Source: Comamonadaceae bacterium (GTDB lineage Bacteria > Pseudomonadota > Gammaproteobacteria > Burkholderiales > Burkholderiaceae_C). From it: a DNA stretch of 64,000 nucleotides. This document shows, piece by piece, positions 53,529-63,542 of the stretch. Location of the stretch: positions 1 to 64,000 of the forward strand of contig JAAFIW010000021.1 in the NCBI GenBank assembly GCA_013297875.1, in the 5' to 3' direction. The stretch's first letter is position 1. Each line of letters begins with the position of its first letter. The notes beneath the pieces are model-generated. The model saw nothing but the letters and a program-made list of their open reading frames with translations, was not told the DNA's origin and searched no databases. Made by a program: the position numbers and the translations under genes.

Positions 53529-55880
53529 CTACAGCGCCAGGTCAATGCCGATGCTGTTGCTCAGCGCCCGGTTGGCCACCGCATCCAGCGCGCCTTCGAC
53601 CAGGGCCTGCCCGGCCACCACGCGAATCTGCTGGCTCACGTATAGCTTGTCAAACAGCCGGCGCGTCATCGAATGGGCGGCACCGTGCGCACCGGTGAAC
53701 ATGAACAAGGTGCCATGCGGGCTGGCCCAGGTCAGTTGTAGCCTGAGCCAACGGCCTTTGACCTGCAGGTCAATCCAGGCACCCACCGACAGCTCGTTGG
53801 TCAGGTCTGCCAACACCTGCGTTGCGCCTGAGGGTGCGTCTGCCAAGGCTTTCAGACTGGGCTCGGGCAAGTCCTGGGTATCGGTGTCGGCAAATACAAA
53901 AAATCCGGAGTCCTGGGCTTCGGCAGGTGCCAGCCAGGGTTCGCTGTCGCCAGCCTCCTCCAGCTGCGCTTCCAGTTGCTCGCGCGGGGTTTTGGCGGTG
54001 GGTGCCGACACAGGCTCTGCGGGCGGCGCAGCGGTTCGCAGGCCTTGCTCGTGCAACGCCATCAACTCGTCCAGGCACTTCTGGGTTTGATCGGCTGGGT
54101 AGTCGATAAAGCGCAGCCCTTCGCGCAACTGCCCTACCAGCGTGGGTATGAGGCGCATGAGCCGCTGGCGCTGCTGGCGGGCCAGGGCCACTTGGGTGCT
54201 CCACAACAAATCAGGCACCAGGCCCAGATAGCCCCGTGGGTCGGCGCTGGCATCGGGCTGGGCCAGCTTGGCCTTGGCCACGGCCTGTGCCCAAGGGCCA
54301 CACAAAAACCGCATGACCTCCGGTGCCGCCTGCTGTGCATCGCCGCGCAAGCGAAACGACTGCGCCACGCGCTCAGCCAGCAGGTTGCGCTGCTCGGCCT
54401 CCATCAAGGCTTTGACGGCTTTTTCGCGTATGGCTTTTTCTTCCTGCTCCTGTTCGCGCCAGTGCGCATCGAGCTGGGCAAACACCATGGCAAACGGATC
54501 GGCATTAGTGATCTCACATTCATCGAGCAACACAATCGCATCGCGCAAGGGCCGTAAAAATTCCGGAAAGCCAGGCGCGGTTTCGCTTTCAAACGCCAGG
54601 CTGCGCTGCACCATGCGGTCTAACAACAAACGCGCCGGGTGGGCCTTGTCGCTGAAAAACCGGGGGTCCACCAAAGCCAGGCGCAGCAGCGACGGTTGCA
54701 GCTCCCACACGCAGGCCTGCACCGCTGGCAGCAGCCGCGGATCGTTGGCAATGTTTTCCACCATGAGGTTGATCACCTCCAGCGCCAGCATTTGCCCTGT
54801 GGTGCGAGCATTTGTGCGGGCATTTGTGCGGGCATCGGCTTTGCTGGGTTGGCGCGCAGGCCTGGCCTGGCCTGATCCCGGGCCCGCGCCCTGCGATGTC
54901 TGCTGGTCGTGGTGGCGCTGGTTCAAGCGCTGCATCACCTGGTCCAGCTGCCGCATCTCTTGCAGCGCTTCCAGCGCCGCTGGCACGGTGGGTGAATACT
55001 GGGGTGTGGGCGCGGCCTTGGTGGCCTGCCCGCGCGGGTCACCGGTTTCAGGCTCATCCAATTGACCCGACAACAGCTTGTGCAATTGCATCAGGGTCAG
55101 CACGGCCGATGAGGGCATATCGGTGCTGGCCACGTTGGCAGCTGGTGGCCCCGCAGCAGCGTTGCCAGGGCCGGCAAGTCCGGCCGATGGGCTGTCCGCC
55201 CGGGCCCGCCCGCCAGCGCCCTGGGTTGAGGGCAACACGGTGTAGCCCACGCCCTCAACGCCCTGGGCATTGAGCAGCGCCAACAAGGCCTTGTACACCC
55301 CCACCAGCTCGCGCCCCAGCGACCGGCCCATCAGCCGCACCCAGCGCGCCTGAATCGCGGGTGTCACGTCCACCGTGCGCACCAGCTTGCGCAGTGCCTG
55401 CACATACACCTGGGGTCGCAGCGGGTTGCGTTCTGCACGCACCGCCTGAAGACCCTGCACCGCACTGATCAGCCCATTGAGCTCACCCAGTGGCGCGTCA
55501 ACGGCCATCTCCACCGCCTGCAGCGCACGCAGCATTTCCACGCTGTCTTCGACCTGGCTTTCCCCCATCAACTCCAGATCGCGAAAACTCATCGGAGCGG
55601 CGGCCGGCTTGGGTACCGCCGGCCCGCTCTGCGCCTGGGCAATCTCGGCCTGTAGCGCCGCCGGAAAGCCGTTGATCAAGGCCAGCCGGTGCTGGTTCAG
55701 CTGCTGCGCCGCATCTGCCAGTAAGCGGCGCTCATCCATGCTGACGCTGCCGCTTGAGCGTTCACCCAACTCCTCGATGGCCAGGGCAATCAAGCGCTCC
55801 ATCAGCCCTTTGCCACGCTGAACCGCTTCATCAATGCAGCGTTGCAACAAAGGGGCAGGAGGGGGGACAGGGTTGGACAT
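53529..55880 (-). CDS. DUF1631 domain-containing protein
   Basis: A 783-aa protein of a family found in beta- and gammaproteobacteria, with unknown function. It shows the family opening LLQRCIDEAVQRGKGLMERLIALAIEELGERS, the QALRKLVRTVDVTPAIQARWVRLMGRSLGREL region and the C-terminal part WIDLQVKGRWLRLQLTWASPHGTLFMFTGAHGAAHSMTRR, which resembles a PilZ-like barrel. Ala/Gln/Pro-rich linkers lie around 230-360. No signal peptide or membrane helix. Monocistronic. Confidence 0.88.
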   Translation of the reverse strand: MSNPVPPPAPLLQRCIDEAVQRGKGLMERLIALAIEELGERSSGSVSMDERRLLADAAQQLNQHRLALINGFPAALQAEIAQAQSGPAVPKPAAAPMSFRDLELMGESQVEDSVEMLRALQAVEMAVDAPLGELNGLISAVQGLQAVRAERNPLRPQVYVQALRKLVRTVDVTPAIQARWVRLMGRSLGRELVGVYKALLALLNAQGVEGVGYTVLPSTQGAGGRARADSPSAGLAGPGNAAAGPPAANVASTDMPSSAVLTLMQLHKLLSGQLDEPETGDPRGQATKAAPTPQYSPTVPAALEALQEMRQLDQVMQRLNQRHHDQQTSQGAGPGSGQARPARQPSKADARTNARTNARTTGQMLALEVINLMVENIANDPRLLPAVQACVWELQPSLLRLALVDPRFFSDKAHPARLLLDRMVQRSLAFESETAPGFPEFLRPLRDAIVLLDECEITNADPFAMVFAQLDAHWREQEQEEKAIREKAVKALMEAEQRNLLAERVAQSFRLRGDAQQAAPEVMRFLCGPWAQAVAKAKLAQPDASADPRGYLGLVPDLLWSTQVALARQQRQRLMRLIPTLVGQLREGLRFIDYPADQTQKCLDELMALHEQGLRTAAPPAEPVSAPTAKTPREQLEAQLEEAGDSEPWLAPAEAQDSGFFVFADTDTQDLPEPSLKALADAPSGATQVLADLTNELSVGAWIDLQVKGRWLRLQLTWASPHGTLFMFTGAHGAAHSMTRRLFDKLYVSQQIRVVAGQALVEGALDAVANRALSNSIGIDLAL

Positions 55881-56040
55881 GGGTCAGGTCATTGGCTAAA
55901 GAACTGCAAATTGATAACTGAATGTAACGGAAAGCGGCGAACTGGACTGCTTGTGCGCGACACCTTCGATGGCGTAAATCTTCAATACCCGACGCGCCAA
56001 GCGGCCTAAATTGCCCGCTTCATCGTTTTTGGGGCATTGC

Positions 56041-56520
56041 ATGTCAGTGCAGTTTCAAGTCAATGGGCAATCGGTTCAAGTAACCGGTGCGGCAGCTGAT
56101 GAGCCGCTGCTGTGGTACCTGCGTGAAGAGTTGGGGCTGGTGGGTACCAAGTTTGGCTGTGGCCAGGCCGCCTGCGGGGCCTGCACGGTGCATGTGAACG
56201 ACCGTGCGACCCCTGCTTGCGTTGTTAATTGCAGTGCCTTGGCCGGGGCACAAGTCAAAACCATCGAAGGGCTCAGCACCTCGGGTGCGCTGCACCCGGT
56301 GCAGCAGGCTTGGGCCGAGCTGCGCGTGCCGCAGTGTGGTTACTGCCAGGCCGGGCAAATCATGTCGGCTGTGGCGCTGTTGCAGAGTAACCGCTCGCCC
56401 AGCGCACAGCAGATTGACGATGCCATGAATGGCAACCTGTGCCGCTGCGGCACCTACGACCGCATTCGCCAGGCCGTGCAACGCGCAGCGCAGTTGATGA
56501 TGGCGGGAGCTGCATCATGA
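56041..56520 (+). CDS. iorA: (2Fe-2S) subunit of isoquinoline-1-oxidoreductase-type molybdoenzyme
   Basis: A 159-aa electron-transfer subunit. The start at 56041 gives [10 protein letters not shown]. The plant-type cluster ligands are in [18 protein letters not shown] with a later Cys, and the second cluster ligands in [12 protein letters not shown] and [13 protein letters not shown]. It passes electrons from the molybdenum cofactor of the large subunit. It overlaps iorB by 4 bases. Confidence 0.94.
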   Translation: MSVQFQVNGQSVQVTGAAADEPLLWYLREELGLVGTKFGCGQAACGACTVHVNDRATPACVVNCSALAGAQVKTIEGLSTSGALHPVQQAWAELRVPQCGYCQAGQIMSAVALLQSNRSPSAQQIDDAMNGNLCRCGTYDRIRQAVQRAAQLMMAGAAS

Positions 56521-58763
56521 CCGCCCTGTCACGCCGCGCATGGCTCGCGGGTGCACTCACCGTGAGCGTGGCTTTTTCAACCGGGTGCTCCCTGCTGCCG
56601 CCCATACCCAAGCGCCCCCAGCCCACCGATGACGATGCCTTGGGCTGGATCGGCGTGACAGCACAGGGCCAACTACGGCTGTACAGCGCACGCATGGAAA
56701 TGGGGCAAAACATTCTCACGGCGCTGCGCGAGTTGGCCAGCATCGAGCTGGGCGTGCCGGCTCAAGCCATTGCGGTGCAACTGCCATCGACACAAGACAT
56801 TCCTCGCGCCAAAGCCACGGTGGGCAGCGACTCGGTGGGCGAGCTGTGGCTGCCGCTGGCGCGGGCCTGCTACACCTTGCGCCAGGCGCTGCTACAGCGC
56901 GCGGCACAGCGCCTGAACCAGAGTGCCAGCAGCTTGAGCCTGACGGGCGACTCCGTTCAGGGCGATGGCGCGCGCATCAGCCTGGCCGATTTGGCCACGC
57001 CCCCGCTGGCGCTGCAGGCGCAGGAGATGGCACCCGAGCAACTGCGGGTGTTCGCCAGCCGCACAGACAAGCGCCCGCCGCCGCCCATGGCGCAACTGGA
57101 CGCGCTGCTGCGCGGCCAGCCCCTGTTTGCGGCCGACATACGCCTACCCAACATGCTGTATGCCCTGGTACTTCGCTCGCCCTGGGCAGACGCAACAGCG
57201 GGCGACAGCCCCTTGCAAAGCTGGAACGAAGCGGCCGTGCGGGCGGTGCCTGGTTTTCACTCGGTGGTGCGGCACCCCAAGCTGGCGGGGCCGGCGCTGG
57301 TGGCCACACGCATAGGGGCTTTGCAGCGCCTGCATGACGCGGCCCAGGCGCAGTGGCAGAGACCACCGCTGGCGCAGACCGATTCGCAGCGCCTGATTGA
57401 CGTGGACGCACAGACCTCGTTCACAAAGACCACGGGTTCAGTGCCCGCCGGAACCGCATGGACATTGGACATGCGGCTGGACGTGCCGCTGGCCAGCCAC
57501 GCCTTCATCGAACCGCGCTGCGCGGTGGCCCAGTTCGATGCAGCGGGGCATGTGCAACTGTGGTGTGGCACGCAGGACGCGTTTTACGTGCGCGACACGG
57601 TGGCGCGCGAGCTGGGCCTATCGCAGCAGCAGGTTCAGGTCAACGCGATGCGCATGGGCGGTGCGTTTGGCGGCAAAACCATCGTGACGGTGGAGCGAGA
57701 GGCGGCGTTGATTGCACAGGCCCTGGGTCGGCCGGTCAAAGTGCAGTGGTCACGCGCAGATGAATTTCAGGCCGCGTTTCATCGCCCGCCGTCGTCGCAC
57801 CGCCTGCGCGTCAAGCTCGGGCGCGATGCGTCGGGCGAGCCGCGCATCACCCACTGGCAGCATGCCCTGTCCACCTCGCATGTGCTGTTTACCAATGCGG
57901 TGCTGCCGCCCTGGTTGCAAGCACTCACCCACCTGCTGGGCGACGACGGTGCCGCCCGTGGCCAGCAGCCGGCTTACGACCTGGGCCAGCAGCAGCGCCA
58001 GCTCAAACTCACGCGTCTGCCCGTGCTCACAGGCCCCTGGCGCGGGCTGGGTGCGGGCCCCAACAACCTGGCCATTGAGCTGGCCATAGACGCCGCAGCC
58101 CGCGCCGCCAAGCGTGACCCGGTGGCCTTCCGGCTGGCCCACCTGCGCCAGCCAGCGGGCGGTGCTGACCCGAAAGTGGGCGACCCGCAGCGCCTGGCAC
58201 GTTGCCTGGAGGCGGCCGCCCGTTTAGAGGGAAAAACGCCAGCCGCCCAAGTAAATACTGCTCAAGCAGCTACACAACCAATAGCATCAGGCATGACGAT
58301 TGAAGCCACTGGCGTGGGCTGTGGCATCTACAAAGGCAAAAGCTATGCTGCGGCTGTGGCCCAGGTGGCGCTGTTGCTGGATGCGCAGCGCCAGCCCAGC
58401 GCCATTCGGGTGCGGAAAATCTGGTGTGCCCACGACTGTGGCCGCATGCTGGACGCTGACTCGGTACGCGCCCAGGTAGAGGGTAATTTGATCTGGAGCA
58501 TGGGCATGGTCTTGTTTGAGCAGCTCACCGCGCCTGCAGGCACAGCAGCGCAAACCAGTCTGGCAGGCTACGCCCTGCCCCGCCTGGCCGACACGCCGCA
58601 GCTGGAAATTGAACTGATCGCGTCTTCTGAAGCACCCAGCGGCGCGGGCGAAACCGCGATCGTCGCCGGTGCGGGTGCCATTTGCAACGCGGTTCACCGG
58701 GCCTTGATCCAAGCCGGCTTGCCGTTACCCACCTCGGTACCCATTCGGGTGCCTGGCGCCTGA
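56517..58763 (+). CDS. iorB: Molybdopterin-binding large subunit, isoquinoline-1-oxidoreductase type
   Basis: A 748-aa xanthine-dehydrogenase-superfamily subunit that hydroxylates aldehydes or N-heterocycles. A twin-arginine-like N-terminus ([20 protein letters not shown]) suggests export or membrane anchoring; a Cys stands at a lipobox-like spot. Cofactor motifs are MGGAFGGKT and [15 protein letters not shown]; the catalytic Glu is in [13 protein letters not shown] dispersed repeat (58231-58288) is translated in frame as [16 protein letters not shown]. No XdhC-like chaperone or cytochrome gene accompanies it; the AraC gene follows with a 1-base overlap. Confidence 0.9.
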   Translation: MTALSRRAWLAGALTVSVAFSTGCSLLPPIPKRPQPTDDDALGWIGVTAQGQLRLYSARMEMGQNILTALRELASIELGVPAQAIAVQLPSTQDIPRAKATVGSDSVGELWLPLARACYTLRQALLQRAAQRLNQSASSLSLTGDSVQGDGARISLADLATPPLALQAQEMAPEQLRVFASRTDKRPPPPMAQLDALLRGQPLFAADIRLPNMLYALVLRSPWADATAGDSPLQSWNEAAVRAVPGFHSVVRHPKLAGPALVATRIGALQRLHDAAQAQWQRPPLAQTDSQRLIDVDAQTSFTKTTGSVPAGTAWTLDMRLDVPLASHAFIEPRCAVAQFDAAGHVQLWCGTQDAFYVRDTVARELGLSQQQVQVNAMRMGGAFGGKTIVTVEREAALIAQALGRPVKVQWSRADEFQAAFHRPPSSHRLRVKLGRDASGEPRITHWQHALSTSHVLFTNAVLPPWLQALTHLLGDDGAARGQQPAYDLGQQQRQLKLTRLPVLTGPWRGLGAGPNNLAIELAIDAAARAAKRDPVAFRLAHLRQPAGGADPKVGDPQRLARCLEAAARLEGKTPAAQVNTAQAATQPIASGMTIEATGVGCGIYKGKSYAAAVAQVALLLDAQRQPSAIRVRKIWCAHDCGRMLDADSVRAQVEGNLIWSMGMVLFEQLTAPAGTAAQTSLAGYALPRLADTPQLEIELIASSEAPSGAGETAIVAGAGAICNAVHRALIQAGLPLPTSVPIRVPGA
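58231..58288 (+). repeat. Dispersed repeat, copy 13, inside iorB
   Basis: AACGCCAGCCGCCCAAGTAAAT, core ACTGCTCAAGCAGCTA with one change, closing CCAATAGCATC. It lies in frame in iorB, in a linker ahead of a conserved region beginning [11 protein letters not shown]. Confidence 0.85.
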
Positions 58764-59704
58764 TGCCCGCACCCACTGCCGACTTTGCCAGCGCCGCCAT
58801 GCTGCGGGCCCTGCATGCCGGCATGCAGAGCCTGGGCTTGCCCAGCCCCGCGCAGGCCTGGCTGCAAGCGGCCACCGTGCCGCTGGATGCCAAACGCCAG
58901 TTGGTCATGCAGGTGCTGCAAGCGCGCGGGCCCGCAGGGCTGCTGCAGGTGGGGCAAGGCGTGCTGACCTTGCGCGATGAACCGCTGGTGGCGCTGCTGG
59001 TTCACCCCGGCCAGCCGCTGCGCATGCTGGCGGCGTGGTTGCGGCTGGAGCGTTACCTGCATTCGCGCCACCGCATCGTGCAATCGGTGCGCAGCCCGTT
59101 TGAAGTCACCCATGAACACCTGGCCATTGCAGGCAGTGACCCACCGAGCCCCGCCGAAGACCTGGTGGTGCTGGGCGTGCTGGTGGCCTTGCTGCAGCGC
59201 GTGGGCTGTGTCAACGTGGGTGCTGGTTGGGCCAGTGGTATGCGGGTTTGGCCCGTGCCAGACGCAGCATCGTGCACCGAATTGAATGCGCAGTTTTTCG
59301 CCGGTCAAACCAGGCAATGGACACTGACCTGGGAACTGCCGGTCACCGCGACGATCGTTGAACAGCCACAGGTCGGCGCGATAGCATCCAGCTGGCACGA
59401 GCGGCTGCGCCAGTGGCTGGAATTGACCCGCTGTGAAGATGTCGATCTGGCGCTGGCGGCGCAGGCGCTGAACACCAGTGCCCGCAGTTTGCAGCGTCAC
59501 TTGAATCGGGAAGGTGTGGGCTTTGGCGCCGTGCTGGCCAGCGCCCGCGCCCAGATCGCCTCGCAGCATTTGGCCAACGCCCGCATGAGCCTGGTCGAGG
59601 TGGGCTACGCCGCAGGCTACACCGACCAGGCCCATTTCAGCCGCGAGTTCAAACGCCGCGTGGGACTGAGCCCCCTGCAATTCAGGTCAGGCATCAGCCC
59701 TTAG
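58763..59704 (+). CDS. AraC family transcriptional regulator
   Basis: A 313-aa regulator with an N-terminal arabinose-binding-like/OruR-type sensor (about 10-200) and a C-terminal double helix-turn-helix (about 215-310; LALAAQALNTSARSLQRHLNREG, then VEVGYAAGYTDQAHFSREFKRRVGLSPLQFR). The ATG overlaps the iorB stop, so it probably senses the substrate of IorAB and controls its own operon. Confidence 0.92.
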   Translation: MPAPTADFASAAMLRALHAGMQSLGLPSPAQAWLQAATVPLDAKRQLVMQVLQARGPAGLLQVGQGVLTLRDEPLVALLVHPGQPLRMLAAWLRLERYLHSRHRIVQSVRSPFEVTHEHLAIAGSDPPSPAEDLVVLGVLVALLQRVGCVNVGAGWASGMRVWPVPDAASCTELNAQFFAGQTRQWTLTWELPVTATIVEQPQVGAIASSWHERLRQWLELTRCEDVDLALAAQALNTSARSLQRHLNREGVGFGAVLASARAQIASQHLANARMSLVEVGYAAGYTDQAHFSREFKRRVGLSPLQFRSGISP

Positions 59705-59706
59705 AC

Positions 59707-59771
59707 GCTCTATTTTTGATAGCTGCTTGAGCAGTTTTCATAAGGGCTGGTGGCGATTTTGGCTTGAATTT
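59707..59771 (-). repeat. Dispersed Comamonadaceae-type repeat, copy 14
   Basis: GCTCTATTTTTGATAGCTGCTTGAGCAG, linker, GGGCTGGTGGCGATTTTGGCTTG. It fills much of the gap between the AraC gene and the MipA/OmpV gene. Confidence 0.9.
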
Positions 59772-59863
59772 CAACGCACCAATAGCCACGCCACATATAG
59801 GTGATTCACCAAAATTGAACCGAACGGTATATATTTTTACCATTCAGTAACTCATCCAAACCC

Positions 59864-60706
59864 ATGAACACGCCATCAACCCCCGTGCGCACCTCCGCCT
59901 GCGCTTTTGCCCTTGCTGCATGCACCAGTGCCATGGCCCAGCAGCCCCCGGATGCCACGGCCCAGCCGCTGTGGGAGCTGGGTGCGTTCACGCTGGGTGT
60001 GTCGCAGCAGGCCTATCCCGGCTCTGATCAGCAGGTGAAACGGGCGCTGGCCCTGCCCTTTTTCATCTACCGCGGCGAGGTGCTTCGGGCCGACCGCGAC
60101 GCCGTGGGGCTGCGTGCGTTCAAGACGCCAGACTTTGAGGTGGACATTGGCTTGGCCGGTGCCTTTGGCTCCAATGCCGAGCTGGATGCCCGCCGGGGCA
60201 TGCGCAAGCTGGGCACGCTGGTGGAAGTGGGCCCGCGCTTGAAATGGAACCTGGGTGAGGGACCTGGCAATGGCCGCTGGCGTGCCGAGTTCCCGCTGCG
60301 GGCGGTGTTTGATTTGAGCGATGGTGCGGCGCATCGGGGCCTGAGCTTTGAGCCCAAGCTGATTTTTGAACGCCGGTCACCGAGCGGCTGGGCCTATAGC
60401 GCCAGCGTCAGCGCCATCGTGGCAGACCGCAAACTGGCCCGCACGTTTTACGAGGTCACACCGGCCGAAGCCACGGCCCAGCGCGCCGCTTATTCAGCCA
60501 GCAGTGGCTTGGTGTCTTGGCGGCTTGGCACCACGGTTTCGCGCAGCCTGAGCCCCGACTGGCGGCTGTTTGGCTTTGCGCGGCTGGACACGGTGGCCGG
60601 CGCTGCCAACGAATCCAGCCCCCTGGTGCGCCAGAAAACCGGCGGCTCGGTGGGCGTGGGCGTGGTGTACACCTTCGCGCGTTCGGAGCAGCGCGCCCGG
60701 GACTAA
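59864..60706 (+). CDS. MipA/OmpV family outer-membrane protein
   Basis: A 280-aa beta-barrel protein. Signal peptide ends SAMAQQ near residue 26. Barrel strands alternate throughout, with family segments WELGAFTLGVSQQAYPGSDQ, ALPFFIYRGEVLRAD and the C-terminal GVGVVYTF. MipA-type proteins scaffold murein enzymes, while others act as inducible porins. It may be an independent gene or part of the iorAB-araC group. Confidence 0.88.
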   Translation: MNTPSTPVRTSACAFALAACTSAMAQQPPDATAQPLWELGAFTLGVSQQAYPGSDQQVKRALALPFFIYRGEVLRADRDAVGLRAFKTPDFEVDIGLAGAFGSNAELDARRGMRKLGTLVEVGPRLKWNLGEGPGNGRWRAEFPLRAVFDLSDGAAHRGLSFEPKLIFERRSPSGWAYSASVSAIVADRKLARTFYEVTPAEATAQRAAYSASSGLVSWRLGTTVSRSLSPDWRLFGFARLDTVAGAANESSPLVRQKTGGSVGVGVVYTFARSEQRARD

Positions 60707-60716
60707 AGGCGCGTCA

Positions 60717-60780
60717 ATTTGCTACTGTATTTGTAGCTGCTTGAGCAGATTTAACCTGGGCTGGTGGCTGTTTTGGCATG
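60717..60780 (-). repeat. Dispersed Comamonadaceae-type repeat, copy 15
   Basis: TTGCTACTGTATTTGTAGCTGCTTGAGCAG, linker, TGGGCTGGTGGCTGTTTTGGC. It lies between the convergent MipA/OmpV and FAD-enzyme genes. Confidence 0.9.
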
Positions 60781-60792
60781 TAAACGGCCATG

Positions 60793-62415
60793 TCAACCCC
60801 TCATCGCCCGCGCCACCGCCTCCCCCACCCGAATCCCATCCACCCCGGCCGACAAAATGCCGCCCGCGTAGCTGGCACCTTCGCCCGCCGGGTACAGGCC
60901 GCGCACGTTCAGGCTTTGGTAGTCGTCGCCTCGGGTGATCTTGACGGGTGACGAGGTGCGGGTTTCCACGCCAGTGAGCACGGCGTCCGGCATGTCGAAA
61001 CCTTTGATTTTTTTGCCGAAAACGGGCAGGGCTTCCCGCATGGCTTCAATGGCATAGCTGGGCAGTGCAGCGTGCAAGTCGCCCAGCTTCACACCCGGTT
61101 TATACGAGGGCAACACGCTGCCAAACGCGGTGGACGGTTTGCCCGCAATGAAGTCGCCCACCAACTGGCCCGGCGCTTCGTAGGTGCTGCCGCCCAGCAC
61201 ATAGGCGTTGGATTCCAGCGCGCGTTGCAAGGCCATGCCCGCCAGCGGACCGCCGGGGAAGTCAGCGGCCGGGTCTATGCCGACCACGATGCCCGCGTTG
61301 GCATTGCGCTCGTTGCGCGAATACTGGCTCATGCCGTTGGTCACCACCCGGCCCGCCTCTGACGTGGCAGCCACCACGGTGCCGCCGGGGCACATGCAAA
61401 AGCTGTAGACCGATCTATCGTTGTTGGCGTGGTGTACCAGCTTGTAGTCAGCCGCGCCCAGCAGCGGGTGGCCTGCATGTTTGCCCCAGCGGGCGCGGTC
61501 AATCACGCCTTGCGGGTGCTCGATGCGAAAGCCAATCGAAAACGGTTTGGCTTGCAGGTACACGCCGCGCGCATGCAGCATTTCCACCGTGTCGCGCGAG
61601 CTGTGGCCCAGGGCCAGCACCACGTGGTCGGCACGCAGCTCGTGGCTCTCGCCGGTGGCCTGATTCAGCACCGTCAGACCTCTGATGTGACCCGCTTCAA
61701 TCAACACATCGGTGACCCGCTGCTCAAAGCGAATCTCGCCGCCCAGCGCGATGATTTGCTCGCGCATGTGCTCCACCACCTTGACGAGCTTGAAGGTGCC
61801 AATGTGCGGGTGCGCGGCGATCAAGATTTCTTCGGGTGCTCCGGCTTTCACAAACTCCTGCATCACCTTGCGCCCCAGGTGGCGCGGGTCGCGGATCTGG
61901 CTGTACAGCTTGCCGTCTGAAAACGTGCCGGCACCACCTTCGCCAAACTGCACATTGCTCTCGGGTTTGAGCACCCCTTTGCGCCACAGGCCCCAGGTGT
62001 CTTGCGTGCGCTGGCGCACCGTGGTGCCGCGCTCCAGCACGATGGGCTTGAATCCCATTTGCGCCAGCACCAGCGCGGCGAAGATGCCACAGGGGCCAAA
62101 GCCCACGACGATGGGGCGCACGGGCAGGTCTGACTGGGCTTGAACGGGGGCGCGCCATTGCATATCGGGCGTGGGGGTGATGTGCGCGTGATCCGCATGG
62201 CGGGTCAACAGCGCTTGCGTGAGCGCTTCGCTGTGCAGGGTCGCATCAACGATGTAGACCACCCTTACCTGAGCGCCCCGGGCGTCGAAACTGCGCTTGA
62301 ACACATGGCAGCTGGCCAACTCGTCAAGTTGAATACCCAGCCGCTCGCAGACGAGCTGGGGCAGCGCTGCGGGGGAATGATCCAGCGCGAATTTGAGCTC
62401 CGAGACCCTGATCAT
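60793..62415 (-). CDS. FAD-dependent dehydrogenase (COG2509 type)
   Basis: A 540-aa flavoprotein. A small N-terminal domain (1-95) precedes the FAD-binding region [19 protein letters not shown] near 104-122; the middle has [30 protein letters not shown] and [13 protein letters not shown]; the C-terminal FAD closure is [15 protein letters not shown]. These proteins are conserved but uncharacterised; a reductase role is likely. The ATG overlaps the cysM stop (ATGA), coupling it to cysteine synthesis. Confidence 0.92.
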   Translation of the reverse strand: MIRVSELKFALDHSPAALPQLVCERLGIQLDELASCHVFKRSFDARGAQVRVVYIVDATLHSEALTQALLTRHADHAHITPTPDMQWRAPVQAQSDLPVRPIVVGFGPCGIFAALVLAQMGFKPIVLERGTTVRQRTQDTWGLWRKGVLKPESNVQFGEGGAGTFSDGKLYSQIRDPRHLGRKVMQEFVKAGAPEEILIAAHPHIGTFKLVKVVEHMREQIIALGGEIRFEQRVTDVLIEAGHIRGLTVLNQATGESHELRADHVVLALGHSSRDTVEMLHARGVYLQAKPFSIGFRIEHPQGVIDRARWGKHAGHPLLGAADYKLVHHANNDRSVYSFCMCPGGTVVAATSEAGRVVTNGMSQYSRNERNANAGIVVGIDPAADFPGGPLAGMALQRALESNAYVLGGSTYEAPGQLVGDFIAGKPSTAFGSVLPSYKPGVKLGDLHAALPSYAIEAMREALPVFGKKIKGFDMPDAVLTGVETRTSSPVKITRGDDYQSLNVRGLYPAGEGASYAGGILSAGVDGIRVGEAVARAMRG

Positions 62416-63329
62416 GCGGGCAGAAAACCTTCCACCGACAGGTAGCGCTCACCGGTGTCGTAGTTAAAGCCCAGCACCCTCGCACCGGCCTTCAACTCGG
62501 GCAATTTCTGCGCAATCGCGGCCAGCGTGGCACCCGAGGAAATGCCCACCAGCATGCCTTCTTCACGGGCACAGCGGCGGGCCATCTCGCGAGCGGGTTC
62601 AGCATCGACCTGAATCACGCCGTCCAGCAGCGTGGTATCCAAGTTCTTGGGGATGAAGCCCGCACCAATGCCCTGAATCGGGTGCGGCGACGGCGCGCCG
62701 CCCGAGATCACCGGCGAGGCCAGCGGCTCCACCGCAAACACCTTCAATTGCGGCCACGCCGCCTTAAGCACCCGCGCGCAACCCGTGAGGTGTCCGCCGG
62801 TGCCCACGCCCGTGATCAGCGCGTCCAGCCCATCGGGAAAGTCGGTCAATATTTCCTGCGCCGTGGTGCGCACATGCACCTCGATGTTGGCCGGGTTGTC
62901 AAACTGGCTGGGCATCCACGCACCGGGCGTTTGGGCCACCAGCTCTTGCGCGCGGGCGATGGCCGCTTTCATGCCCCCGGCGCGCGGCGTCAGGTCAAAG
63001 CTGGCGCCGTAGGCCAGCATCAGGCGGCGGCGCTCGATGCTCATGCTGTCAGGCATCACCAGCACCAGCGTGTAGCCCTTCACAGCAGCCACCATGGCCA
63101 GGCCAATGCCGGTGTTGCCCGAGGTGGGCTCAATGATGGTGCCGCCGGGTTTGAGCGCGCCAGACTTTTCAGCGTCTTCCACCATGGCCAGCGCAATACG
63201 GTCTTTGATCGAGCCGCCCGGGTTGCTGCGCTCGGACTTGATCCAAACGTGCTGGCCGGGGCCAAACAGGCGCTGCATGCGGATGTGGGGGGTGTTTCCG
63301 ATGGTTTGCAGAATGTGATCGAAGGGCAT
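62412..63329 (-). CDS. cysM: Cysteine synthase B
   Basis: A 305-aa PLP enzyme making cysteine (or S-sulfocysteine from thiosulfate) from O-acetylserine. The start at 63329 gives [21 protein letters not shown]; 15 upstream codons are rejected. PLP lysine in [11 protein letters not shown], asparagine loop [11 protein letters not shown], phosphate site [11 protein letters not shown]. It is the first gene of the two-gene unit with the FAD enzyme. Confidence 0.94.
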   Translation of the reverse strand: MPFDHILQTIGNTPHIRMQRLFGPGQHVWIKSERSNPGGSIKDRIALAMVEDAEKSGALKPGGTIIEPTSGNTGIGLAMVAAVKGYTLVLVMPDSMSIERRRLMLAYGASFDLTPRAGGMKAAIARAQELVAQTPGAWMPSQFDNPANIEVHVRTTAQEILTDFPDGLDALITGVGTGGHLTGCARVLKAAWPQLKVFAVEPLASPVISGGAPSPHPIQGIGAGFIPKNLDTTLLDGVIQVDAEPAREMARRCAREEGMLVGISSGATLAAIAQKLPELKAGARVLGFNYDTGERYLSVEGFLPA

Positions 63330-63411
63330 GGGGCGGGCTTTCGGATACGTGGTGGGGTGTGAATTGTGCGGCATGGGTTGCGTCGGTGCATGGGGGGTAG
63401 AAGGTTTTCAG

Positions 63412-63466
63412 TTGCTACAAAATAGATAGCTGCTTGAGCAATGTATTCATGGGCTGGAGGTCATTT
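63412..63466 (-). repeat. Dispersed Comamonadaceae-type repeat, copy 16
   Basis: TTGCTACAAAATAGATAGCTGCTTGAGCAATG, linker, TGGGCTGGAGGTCATT. It lies between cysM and the last, divergent gene. Confidence 0.9.
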
Positions 63467-63542
63467 ATGCAACAAAATCGGTGCTGAATTGCCCAGTTGC
63501 TGGTATAAAACCTTCGTCGTATGGTCAACCGCTAAAGCTGCC

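Noticed and set aside
6250-63466. Dispersed repeats considered as a CRISPR array
   Set aside because: Copies are kilobases apart, in both orientations, with no regular spacers and no cas genes.
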